Below, in pieces: positions 1 to 5,621 of a stretch of DNA of 6,439 bases; position 1 is the first letter of the stretch; each line of letters opens with the position of its first letter. The DNA is from Chloroflexota bacterium (GTDB lineage: Bacteria; Chloroflexota; Dehalococcoidia; Lucifugimonadales; UBA3495): positions 1 to 6,439 of the forward strand of contig JADFPM010000154.1 of NCBI GenBank assembly GCA_022562335.1, in the 5' to 3' direction. A program made the position numbers and the translations under genes. The notes under the pieces are model-generated. The model was not told where the DNA came from. It searched no databases and saw nothing but the letters and a program-made list of their open reading frames with translations.

Positions 1-2
1 CC

Positions 3-251
3 GGCCCGGCCGGACTGCCCGGCCTTTCCCCCAGGGAGACGGAGGTGTTGAGCTGGATCGCCAAGGGCTACCGCAACGACACCATCGCCCGGGTGTTGTC
101 CCGGGACCTTCGGACCGTGGAGCGGCACATAAACAGCATCTACGGCAAGCTGCAGATGGAGGACGGTTCCAAAGACCCCAGGGTGAACGCGGCGCTGATG
201 TATCTGAACGCCACCGGCTCGTTGGCGCCGGAGCAGGTGTCCGGCGATTAA
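3..251 (+). CDS. LuxR-family transcriptional regulator, C-terminal HTH domain (5' end cut by window)
   Basis: The frame is open from the window edge, so the true start lies outside; the GTG at 45 is internal and not a real start. The 82 visible residues contain a LuxR/GerE-type helix-turn-helix: LSPRETEVLSWIAKGY is the entry helix, NDTIARVLSRDLRTVERHINSIYGKL contains the scaffold and recognition helices, and PRVNAALMYLNATG is the closing helix. The TVxxHxxxIxxKL pattern is the family's DNA-contact segment. In the family this domain sits at the C terminus of NarL/FixJ-type response regulators or of larger LuxR regulators. The sensor or receiver part is missing here, so the input signal is unknown. 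It is followed at once by a strong terminator, so it ends its transcription unit. The identity of the domain is clear; its target genes are not. Confidence 0.9.
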   Translation, partial: GPAGLPGLSPRETEVLSWIAKGYRNDTIARVLSRDLRTVERHINSIYGKLQMEDGSKDPRVNAALMYLNATGSLAPEQVSGD

Positions 252-277
252 ACCCACCGCGCCCTGACCAGGACTCG

Positions 278-312
278 AAAGAAGGCCCGCAATATGATGC
301 GGGCCTTCTTTT
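278..312. terminator. Strong intrinsic terminator, probably bidirectional
   Basis: A perfect 14-bp stem (278-291 pairing with 298-311) encloses a 6-nt loop, ATATGA. The stem is GC-rich at its core (GGCCCGC) with A/T at the base. On the + strand the right arm ends in TTCTTTT, and on the - strand the opposite arm ends in TTCTTT, so RNA made from either side would finish in a U-rich tract. It lies 26 bp after the LuxR stop and 51 bp beyond the convergent GlcG-like stop, as expected for a shared terminator between converging genes. Confidence 0.9.
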
Positions 313-362
313 ATGCGGCACGTGAATGTGACGCGGCAGGCCGGCGTGCTGCGTCGAATGGA

Positions 363-779
363 TCACGCCGAAGTGGTAAGGCCCAGGGCTTGGATCCCAG
401 CCAGAGACGCATCCTCGTCTTCCTGCGCCGTTCCGCCACTGCCGCCCACCGCGCCGACGAGTTCCCCGTTGCGGTAGGCCGGCACAGCACCTTGGCCGGG
501 GATCATGTGCCCGCCTTCCATGGCCATCAAACCACGGAACACCGGCGCTTGGGCGTTGTCGGTCAGTTCGCCGCTGGGGCGTCCGAAGCATGCGGCAGCC
601 ATCGCCTTGGCCCGTGAGATCGGAGGAGTCCGCCACGACGCGCCGTCTCCCCGGAACATCACTATCAAGTCGCCACGAGGGTCCACTACGGAAATGCTCA
701 TCTTGGCGCCCATCGATTGTACTTTTGCTTTGGCCGCCGCCAAGATCTGCTCTGACTCTGCCAAGTTTAAAGATGCCAT
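363..779 (-). CDS. GlcG/HbpS family (DUF336) heme-binding-like protein
   Basis: A 138-residue protein, full length for the GlcG/HbpS family. Visible family features are the N-terminal LAESEQILAAAKAK helix, the VVDPRGDL strand-turn at residues 31-38 followed by RGDGA, the helix with SRAKAMAAACFGRPSGEL, and the C-terminal glycine-rich segment GAVGGSGGTAQEDEDASLAG at 109-128. Members include HbpS, an extracellular heme-binding protein of Streptomyces, and GlcG of glycolate-utilisation loci; many others are uncharacterised small ligand-binding proteins. No signal peptide is seen, so it is probably cytoplasmic. Start choice: ATGs lie at 785 and 779, and GGAGG (787-791, complement) is only 1 nt from the first but 7 nt from the second, which favours 779. 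No glycolate oxidase genes are adjacent, so GlcG function is not supported and no symbol is given. It converges on the LuxR gene. Confidence 0.88.
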   Translation of the reverse strand: MASLNLAESEQILAAAKAKVQSMGAKMSISVVDPRGDLIVMFRGDGASWRTPPISRAKAMAAACFGRPSGELTDNAQAPVFRGLMAMEGGHMIPGQGAVPAYRNGELVGAVGGSGGTAQEDEDASLAGIQALGLTTSA

Positions 780-860
780 AGTCATGCCTCCAATTCAAAA
801 ATCCAGGGCTACATTCTATGCGACAGCCGGTGATATTAGTACCGCTTCGTCCCAGGAGAC

Positions 861-890
861 CCCGGATGGCTCAAGCCGTGGGTTTCCGGG
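861..890. repeat. Small nested hairpin upstream of the GlcG-like gene
   Basis: CCCGGA (861-866) pairs perfectly with TCCGGG (885-890), and inside it GGCT (868-871) can pair with AGCC (874-877) across a 2-nt turn, or GGC with GCC across 4 nt. It lies about 80 bp upstream of the GlcG-like start. It could be an upstream regulatory site or RNA structure on the - strand, or chance in GC-rich DNA. It has no U tract, so it is not a standard terminator. Confidence 0.3.
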
Positions 891-945
891 CGATTGCCAC
901 CTACCCGACTCCCGCGTAGTTGCCTCAGGCGCAGTTACCCGCCAC

Positions 946-1032
946 TGTCATGTTGAGCCAGCGGCAGCGGCGAAACATCTGGGGAGGAGTTCCCCCGCTG
1001 CCCCAGATCATTCACTGCGGGTTAGGATGACA
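946..1032. repeat. Imperfect 87-bp inverted repeat, MITE/REP-like palindromic element (decayed)
   Basis: The left arm (946-984) begins TGTCATGTTGAGCC and ends ATCTGGGG; the right arm (1001-1032) begins CCCCAGAT and ends GGATGACA. The outer 6 bp (TGTCAT/ATGACA) and inner 8 bp (ATCTGGGG/CCCCAGAT) are perfect. The middle is imperfect: GAGCC against AACCC and GCAGCGGCGAA against GCAGTGAA, with a few extra bases on the left. The 16-nt loop spans 985-1000. From memory, the layout (TGTCAT-x-x-TGAGC, GCAGCG-AA-ATCT-GGGG and its complement) resembles short dispersed palindromic repeats common between genes in many environmental bacterial genomes. It has no ORF and clear target-site duplications are not visible. 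RNA from either strand would form a long hairpin. Confidence 0.6.
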
Positions 1033-1112
1033 TGGGTTGAGGATTGCCACTGGGGAATCGTGAAGTTGCGGCGGATCGCTTGAGAGGTTCACGGAGTGAG
1101 GCCGGTGGATTA

Positions 1113-1128
1113 GACCCGAATTCGGGTC
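1113..1128. repeat. Perfect 16-bp palindrome GACCCGAATTCGGGTC
   Basis: Every base pairs with its mirror position (eight on eight). It lies 53 bp beyond the stop of the leftward esterase gene. It could be a dimeric regulator site or the stem of a weak - strand terminator; on that strand it is followed by TAATCC rather than a T tract, so terminator function would be weak. The adjacent GGGGCCGCCGCCCCCC run (1130-1145) can form a further GC hairpin. Confidence 0.5.
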
Positions 1129-1148
1129 AGGGGCCGCCGCCCCCCAGC

Positions 1149-1178
1149 GCTGACGGCTGACGGCTGATTGCTGACAGC
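1149..1178. repeat. Short tandem heptad repeat (GCTGAYN x 4)
   Basis: Four consecutive 7-bp units are visible: GCTGACG (1149-1155), GCTGACG (1156-1162), GCTGATT (1163-1169) and GCTGACA (1170-1176), followed by GC. The run ends 3 bp before the stop codon of the leftward esterase gene, so it lies in that gene's 3' untranslated region. Low-copy GCTGA-type repeats of this kind are typical intergenic filler in some lineages; no function is implied. Confidence 0.7.
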
Positions 1179-1180
1179 CC

Positions 1181-2281
1181 CTAGCGGCACGCCTCCCGCA
1201 CCGCCTGGGAGATGGCCGCCAGCCGGGGGAAGTTGGAATAGTCAGACCGGTAGCCGTTGGTGATGTAGGCCATGGCCACACCGGAATCGGGGTCGGCCCA
1301 CCCCACGGAGGTACCCGCTCCGCCGTGGCCGAAGGTGCGGCTGGTCTCCGGGTCGGGGGGCGCCGAACGCAGGTCGCCCAGGGCCAGACCCAACGACCGG
1401 CGCACATGCCTCTCATTGGTCAGGTCCATCGCTTCAACCTGCAATTTTGTAACCTCAGCCACCGTTTCCGGGGCCATGATCGTCGTACCGTCCAAAGTGC
1501 CGCCGCACTGCATCATGGCAAAGAACCGGGCCAGGTCCCGGGCCGTGGCGATTCCGCCTCCCGAAGGTTGCACGGCCCGGTGTGCCTCGGGCCGGTTGTA
1601 TAGATGGACCATTCCTGGACTGTCGCAATCGTCGGTGGCGTGGAGCCGGGAGACTCGATCCTCCAGGGAGGCCGGCAACCCCACGTAGGTGTCCCGCATC
1701 CCCAGTGGACCGGTCAATTCTTCCTGAAGGAACTGGGAGAATCGCCGGCCGTCGATGCGGTGCACCAATTCCGCCACGACCCAGCCAAAGTTTCTGGGAT
1801 GGTAAGCCAGCACGGTCCCCGGTTCGTATATGGGCTTGGTCTGCTCCAGGGCAAGGACCACCGCATCCCAATCCGACCATTGCTCCAAGGTTATCTCATG
1901 GGGTGTATCTGGGAACCCGCCTTGGTGGTTGAGGATGTGGCGTATGGTGACGGTTTCTTTGCCGTTCTGGCCGAACCCCGGCCAATACTTGGAAACCAGA
2001 TCGTCCCACTGGAATTTGCCGCGCTCCCACAGGATGAACAGGCAGGCCGCCGTCAGGGGTTTGGTGGAGGAGAATAGGACGAACATGGTGTCTTCCGACA
2101 CCGGCTTGCCCGCCTCCTGGTCGGCAAGCCCACCCTGGATGTCCAGCACCGGCCGGCCGTAGCGGTAAACGGACAGTGCCGCTCCGGGATGAAGCCCCTG
2201 GCCGATCTGTTCTTGGAAAAGAACCTCCACGTTGGCCAGGGCACGGGGGTCCATTTGCACGCTGTCGGCCGCTACGACCAT
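1181..2281 (-). CDS. Serine hydrolase of the beta-lactamase/EstB (class C, family VIII esterase) fold
   Basis: A 366-residue protein of usual family length. The three hallmark elements are present: SxxK as SSTK at 71-74 (S71 as nucleophile, K74 as general base) inside VLFSSTKPLTAA; a Tyr motif at Y160-HP in AYHPRNFGWVVAELV; and the HGG triad at 319-321 in TFGHGGAGTS, in place of KTG. The N terminus GLHPGAALSVYRYGRPVLDIQGGLAD is the usual opening strand pair. HGG in place of KTG is typical of esterases and other hydrolases of this fold rather than true beta-lactamases, so ester or lactone hydrolysis is more likely than antibiotic resistance. There is no signal peptide, so it is probably cytoplasmic. 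The ATG at 2281 has AGGAG 5 nt upstream. The upstream LLM gene ends 33 bp away, suggesting co-transcription and a shared pathway. Confidence 0.92.
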   Translation of the reverse strand: MVVAADSVQMDPRALANVEVLFQEQIGQGLHPGAALSVYRYGRPVLDIQGGLADQEAGKPVSEDTMFVLFSSTKPLTAACLFILWERGKFQWDDLVSKYWPGFGQNGKETVTIRHILNHQGGFPDTPHEITLEQWSDWDAVVLALEQTKPIYEPGTVLAYHPRNFGWVVAELVHRIDGRRFSQFLQEELTGPLGMRDTYVGLPASLEDRVSRLHATDDCDSPGMVHLYNRPEAHRAVQPSGGGIATARDLARFFAMMQCGGTLDGTTIMAPETVAEVTKLQVEAMDLTNERHVRRSLGLALGDLRSAPPDPETSRTFGHGGAGTSVGWADPDSGVAMAYITNGYRSDYSNFPRLAAISQAVREACR

Positions 2282-2314
2282 CGCTTCTCCTAGGGAGTCA
2301 TGATGCTCCGGCTG

Positions 2315-3514
2315 TTAGTCCGTTTCGTAAGGACGCAGCTTGATCTCTTTCAGCGCAGGGATCACCTCTTTGCCCAACAACTCGATGGAGCGCATACAAT
2401 CTTGGTGGGGCATGGGACCTTCGTTGCCGTAGATCAACAGGTAACCTGGGTTCAGGTGATCCACCACGTAGTTCAGTTTTTCAATGACCGTGTCGGGTGT
2501 TCCGACGATGATGGTCCTGCCTTCCTGCTGGCGCTCGTAGGACTGGGGCGCGCCGGCGCTGCCCGCGAAGGCGCCGGTGGGCCGGCTGCGCTTGACCTCC
2601 ACCGCCTTGCGCGACTGGTAGCCCGGCGGGTCCACGTGCTCTACGGGGCCACGTTGGCGGTGTCCCTCGGTCCAAACGAAGTGGCGGCCCATCTCCTGGG
2701 CCCTTTCTTCCGTGTCTGCCACAAATACTTTGAGCAGATATCCGAAATGCTCCGGCCCCGGCTGGTATCCGGCTTCCAGGGCGGTGTCGATGTAGATCTG
2801 CTTCAGCCATTCAGTGGTTTCCATCACCGCGCCCAGGTTCATATAGGGGTGGCCGTGCTTGGCGGCCCAGACCACGCTTTCCGGGCTCCCGGTGCCGGGG
2901 AACCAGATGTCCGGCCGGGGTTTTTGCATGGGCAACACCCAGGGATTGACCACCCGGTGGTGGTAGTACTTGCCTTCAAAGCGAAATGGCCCCGGCTCGG
3001 TCCAGCACTTGACGATGAGGTCGTGGGCCTCTTCAAACCGCTCCCGGTTTTCCGTGGGGTCGATGCCACCCTGCAGGCTTTCGACGGCGCCGCCCCGCAC
3101 GAAGCCGGAGATGATCCGGCCACCGGAGTAGCAGTCCAGCATGGCGATCTCCTCGGCCATGCGTACGGGGTCGTTGATGGCGATGACGTTGCCCAGGATG
3201 GCGATCTTGACCCGCTTGGTGACCTTGGCGATGACGGCGGCATCCAGGTTGACCGCCGGCTTGCCGCACCAATATGCGGCGTGATGCTCGTTGGTCATGA
3301 TACCGTCAAAGCCCACCTCGTCGGCCAGGGCATATTGGTCGTGGTACTCGTTGTAAAGAACGTGGGCTTTTTCCGGATCAAAGTGGTTATTGGGAAAACC
3401 CAGCCGTCCGGATTCGTATTGTTCAAGTTGCCCGTCGGACACGTATCCCTGGGCCTGTTCGGAAAACCAGTAAACTTCCACGTGGTCTTTGGGCCGGGCC
3501 AGTTGATCAACCAT
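2315..3514 (-). CDS. LLM-class (luciferase-like) flavin-dependent monooxygenase, alkanal monooxygenase-type
   Basis: A 399-residue luciferase-like TIM barrel. Family marks are FDGIMTNEHHAAYW with the EHH motif at 76-78, KRVKIAILGNVIAINDPVRMAEEIAMLDCYSGGRIISGFVRGG (about 101-142) with the GGR-x(3)-G-x(2)-RGG flavin-phosphate loop, PDIWFPGTGSPESVVWAAKHGHPYM (201-225), and the closing VGTPDTVIEKL (337-347). These proteins use reduced FMN, usually supplied by a separate reductase, and O2 to hydroxylate or Baeyer-Villiger-oxidise organic substrates; no reductase is visible in the window. A segment at about 280-332 (rich in H, R, P and G, before EGRTIIVGTP) is probably the mobile substrate lid and is longer than in the neighbouring LLM. 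ATG 3514 has AAGGAG 6 nt upstream. The gene has its own TATAAT promoter and is followed at 33 bp by the esterase. Substrate unknown. Confidence 0.92.
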   Translation of the reverse strand: MVDQLARPKDHVEVYWFSEQAQGYVSDGQLEQYESGRLGFPNNHFDPEKAHVLYNEYHDQYALADEVGFDGIMTNEHHAAYWCGKPAVNLDAAVIAKVTKRVKIAILGNVIAINDPVRMAEEIAMLDCYSGGRIISGFVRGGAVESLQGGIDPTENRERFEEAHDLIVKCWTEPGPFRFEGKYYHHRVVNPWVLPMQKPRPDIWFPGTGSPESVVWAAKHGHPYMNLGAVMETTEWLKQIYIDTALEAGYQPGPEHFGYLLKVFVADTEERAQEMGRHFVWTEGHRQRGPVEHVDPPGYQSRKAVEVKRSRPTGAFAGSAGAPQSYERQQEGRTIIVGTPDTVIEKLNYVVDHLNPGYLLIYGNEGPMPHQDCMRSIELLGKEVIPALKEIKLRPYETD

Positions 3515-3649
3515 GGTCGACTCCTTCTGTTGCGTGTTCCTTTATTATTGGTTTATTGATTGCTGGTCTCTGGTGTAGCGGCGCCAAGGCGGGCGTAAAT
3601 CCGGCAGGACCGCACGCTGAGATTTGCCTGCTTGGCCTGATTTAAGGGG

Positions 3650-3678
3650 ATTATAGTGACCTGCGTTTGGGTAGACAA
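3650..3678 (-). promoter_or_regulatory. Sigma70-type promoter for the LLM monooxygenase-esterase unit
   Basis: On the - strand a perfect -10 hexamer TATAAT (complement of 3650-3655) lies 17 bp from TTGTCT (complement of 3673-3678), a 4 of 6 match to TTGACA. The start of transcription would fall near 3643, giving a leader of about 130 nt before ATG 3514. It starts only 27 bp beyond the stop of the upstream LLM gene, so the downstream pair can be expressed independently of the upstream pair. The AT-rich stretch at about 3540-3560 lies within the leader. Confidence 0.6.
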
Positions 3679-3705
3679 GTTTGGAGCGCAGACATTTGCC
3701 GCGTT

Positions 3706-4665
3706 TTACCCCTGGTCTGTACTTTCGGAACGGCCGAATTGGGGCATCACCTCTTTGGCAAACAGGTTCAAGCTAGCCACTGAGATAGGCTCCGGGAACA
3801 ACAAAAAGAAATAGGTGATGCCGTGATCCACCAGCCTTTGGATCTGTTGCCGGCACTGGGCGGGAGTACCGGCAATGGCCCGGCCCAAAGACTCTCTATA
3901 GGCGGTGGGGGTGGTTTTGGCCGCTGCCGCGCCGCTGGAGACCATTTCATCGAATTCGGCAGGGTTTTCGGCGATGACCACCCGAGTGTTGTGGCTGACT
4001 TCTATCTCCGCGGGGTCCCTGCCCACCCTTTGACAGTGCTCTTTAAGATTGTTCAGCTTGGCGTCGTAGTCTTCCAAGGTCATTTCAAATCCGATGTTGC
4101 AAATATCGGCGTGGCGGGCCACCGCGCGCATCAAAAACCGTTGGCCGTGGCCGCCGATCAATATCGGAGGATGGGGTTGTTGCACCGGTTTGGGATCGAC
4201 CACCGCCTCCCGCAGCGAATAGTGTTTCCCTTGATGGCTCACCTTAGGTTCCTGCCAAAGCCGCTTGATGATATCCACCGACTCTTCCAGCATTTCCACC
4301 CGAGTCTGAATGGGCGGATAGGGGTAGCCCGACGCCCGGTGGTCGTCTTCGCCTCCCCCGGCGCCTATGCCCAGTTCCAACCTGCCCTGGCTGATCACGT
4401 CCAGGGTGGCGGCCATCTTGGCCAACAACGGCGGTGGCCGGTAGGTGTTGGCCAATACCAGCGGGGTCAGACGGATCCGGCTGGTTTCCACGGCCAGGGC
4501 CGAAAGGGTGGTCCAGCATTCCAGTGCCGGAGAGTTTAAGAGATCGTAAAGGGTGGCCGAGTGGAAGCCCAAACGGTCGGCAGCCAGCCAAATCTCCCGC
4601 AGGTCTTGGTAGCTGTAGCCGCGTTGGTGGATGCGGACGCTGAATTTGATGTCGGCGGTGGCCAT
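3706..4665 (-). CDS. LLM-class oxidoreductase, F420-dependent type
   Basis: A 319-residue luciferase-like TIM barrel, shorter than the neighbouring LLM and of the usual F420-type length. KFSVRIHQRGYSYQDLREIWLAADRLGF opens the barrel; SRIRLTPLVLANTYRPPPLLAKMAATLDVISQGRLELGIGAGGGEDDHRASGYPYPP (62-118) is the long conserved core; PPILIGGHGQRFLMRAVARHADICNIG (166-192) is the cofactor phosphate-binding region; GTPAQCRQQI (266-275) is the C-terminal helix. Homologues use deazaflavin F420 or sometimes FMN for hydride transfer or oxygenation; which one cannot be fixed by eye. The usual aromatic/acidic GAGWxExE stretch reads GAGGGEDDH here. Start: I chose ATG 4665 because the domain begins there (weak GGGA upstream); a TTG at 4713 would add 16 residues without a clear ribosome site. 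It lies 99 bp after the alpha/beta hydrolase and is probably co-transcribed with it. Confidence 0.88.
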   Translation of the reverse strand: MATADIKFSVRIHQRGYSYQDLREIWLAADRLGFHSATLYDLLNSPALECWTTLSALAVETSRIRLTPLVLANTYRPPPLLAKMAATLDVISQGRLELGIGAGGGEDDHRASGYPYPPIQTRVEMLEESVDIIKRLWQEPKVSHQGKHYSLREAVVDPKPVQQPHPPILIGGHGQRFLMRAVARHADICNIGFEMTLEDYDAKLNNLKEHCQRVGRDPAEIEVSHNTRVVIAENPAEFDEMVSSGAAAAKTTPTAYRESLGRAIAGTPAQCRQQIQRLVDHGITYFFLLFPEPISVASLNLFAKEVMPQFGRSESTDQG

Positions 4666-4764
4666 TATTCCCGATTTGGCGGCTAAGGCGCGGGAGGAAA
4701 AGAGCTGTGGCAAATGGCTGGACCGGCCGGGTTATTGGCCGAACCATGTGCGGCTGACCCTGGG

Positions 4765-5478
4765 CTAATCCAGCGAGGTGAGGAATTCGTCGATGGCCTG
4801 GTTCACCTCTTTTGGCAGTTCCGCGGCGGGGAAGTGCCCCGCTCCGGATAGGGTCAGGTAGCGTGAGCCCGGCACCGCCCGGTGGATCTCCAACTCGTAT
4901 TCCGGCGGCTTTCCGGGGTCGTCGACTCCCCGGATAAGCAGCAGGGGAGCTCGCAGGCTTTCGATACGGTCGCGAACGTCGAACCGGTCGATGGTCACCA
5001 GGTCATTGTATTGGGAAATGGGGCCGACCTTGGCATGACATTCCATCAGGCTCTCCCGCAACCCGGGCTCGATGAACATCATGGCGTGGCGCTGGAACTC
5101 CAGCCATTCTTGATATGCATCAGGGTCTTCGGCGGCCTTTAGCCTCATGTCCAGCGCGCCGGGGGCGCGTTCCTTGGGCCGCATGGACACGGTCATCAAC
5201 ACGATGGCCTTGACCTCGTTGGCATAGTCCAGAGCGTATTGCAAGGCTATGCAAGCGCCCAGGGTGAAACCCACCAGCACCAGATCGCTGGCCCGGTCCT
5301 GGGCCCATAGCCAGCCCCGCAACCAATCGGTGTATCTCTCCACGTCGGGGCAGGGCTCGCCTTCCAGGTGGCCGGGCAGGGTGGGAGCCAGGCTGCCCGG
5401 AAAATGGGAGAGTTGATTCACATAGGAATCGGCGCACGCTCCGGCGCCCGGTCCGTGGATGAAAACCATCTGGCTCAT
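4765..5478 (-). CDS. Alpha/beta hydrolase-fold protein with Thr at the nucleophile position
   Basis: A 237-residue single-domain alpha/beta hydrolase. FIHGPGAGACADSY (6-19) is the oxyanion strand-loop with HG; LPGHLEGEP follows; VLVGFTLGACIAL (67-79) is the nucleophile elbow; LLLIRGVDDPGKPPE (180-193) carries the acid (D186 or D187); SGAGHFPAAELP (211-222) carries the catalytic His (H215). The elbow G-x-S-x-G reads G-F-T-L-G, with T72 from an ACC codon where Ser is expected, while Asp and His are kept. It may therefore be a poor or altered hydrolase, a lyase or thioesterase-like variant, or inactive. A cap segment (about 96-160, rich in Met) could hold the substrate. No signal peptide. ATG 5478 has no good ribosome site; ATG 5469 is an alternative, and an in-frame stop lies upstream at 5512-5514. 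It is the first gene of the leftward cluster. Confidence 0.88.
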   Translation of the reverse strand: MSQMVFIHGPGAGACADSYVNQLSHFPGSLAPTLPGHLEGEPCPDVERYTDWLRGWLWAQDRASDLVLVGFTLGACIALQYALDYANEVKAIVLMTVSMRPKERAPGALDMRLKAAEDPDAYQEWLEFQRHAMMFIEPGLRESLMECHAKVGPISQYNDLVTIDRFDVRDRIESLRAPLLLIRGVDDPGKPPEYELEIHRAVPGSRYLTLSGAGHFPAAELPKEVNQAIDEFLTSLD

Positions 5479-5542
5479 GGTTTGCCATTCTAGGCAGCAC
5501 CCATGGCCAGGTCAAGCTGGATTGCCACGGAATGGCGGCTTA

Positions 5543-5572
5543 TTGACATTCAGTCTATTATGTCCCTGTACC
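5543..5572 (+). promoter_or_regulatory. Possible promoter for the Asp-box propeller gene
   Basis: A perfect TTGACA (-35) lies at 5543-5548. At 18 bp spacing the -10 would be TGTACC (5567-5572), only 3 of 6 matches, so this is a weak or activated promoter at best. On the opposite strand CATAAT (complement of 5557-5562) is a possible -10 for the divergent alpha/beta hydrolase, with a poor -35 (GTAACA at 15 bp). The two would overlap within the 143-bp divergent gap. Confidence 0.35.
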
Positions 5573-5606
5573 AAACGTGTTACCCCATTCGGAATTACCC
5601 ATGATG

Positions 5607-5614
5607 AAGGAGGG
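5607..5614 (+). promoter_or_regulatory. Ribosome binding site that decides the start of the propeller gene
   Basis: AAGGAGGG is a near-perfect Shine-Dalgarno sequence. In-frame ATGs lie before it (5601, 5604) and after it (5616, 5622). Its GGAGG core is 2 nt from 5616 but 8 nt from 5622, which selects 5622. The GlcG-like gene shows the same layout (GGAGG, ATGAC-pyrimidine, ATGGC). Confidence 0.75.
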
Positions 5615-5621
5615 TATGACC

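Larger units (their letters stand above)
780..1180. other. Intergenic stretch of about 400 bp with repeats and hairpins, no convincing gene
   Basis: No frame here has protein-like composition or a family match; the long + frame crossing it mostly runs antisense to the GlcG-like gene. It must hold the promoter of that gene on the - strand. The best -10 match is TAGAAT (complement of 813-818), but no -35 stands out at 16-18 bp, so I do not annotate it. It contains a small hairpin (861-890), a long imperfect inverted repeat (946-1032), a 16-bp palindrome (1113-1128) and a heptad repeat (1149-1178), each listed separately. It also serves as the 3' flank of the leftward esterase gene. Confidence 0.6.

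Noticed and set aside
813..818. TAGAAT (- strand) as -10 of the GlcG-like gene
   Set aside because: No acceptable -35 lies at 16-18 bp, so the hexamer alone is not enough to annotate a promoter.
829..842. GGTACTAATA on the - strand, resembling the 3' end of 23S rRNA
   Set aside because: Only about ten bases match and the flanking sequence does not resemble rRNA; most likely chance.
505..1083. A 192-residue + strand frame reaching into the gene-free stretch
   Set aside because: The first half is antisense to the GlcG-like gene and the second half crosses the inverted repeat; no ribosome site or protein-like pattern.
1181..2281. Reading the SxxK protein as an antibiotic-resistance beta-lactamase
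   Set aside because: It has HGG instead of KTG and no signal peptide; the esterase/peptidase branch of the fold fits better.
2300..3559. A 419-residue open frame on the + strand
   Set aside because: It runs antisense to the LLM monooxygenase, which has clear family motifs; the + frame has mirror-type composition and no family features.
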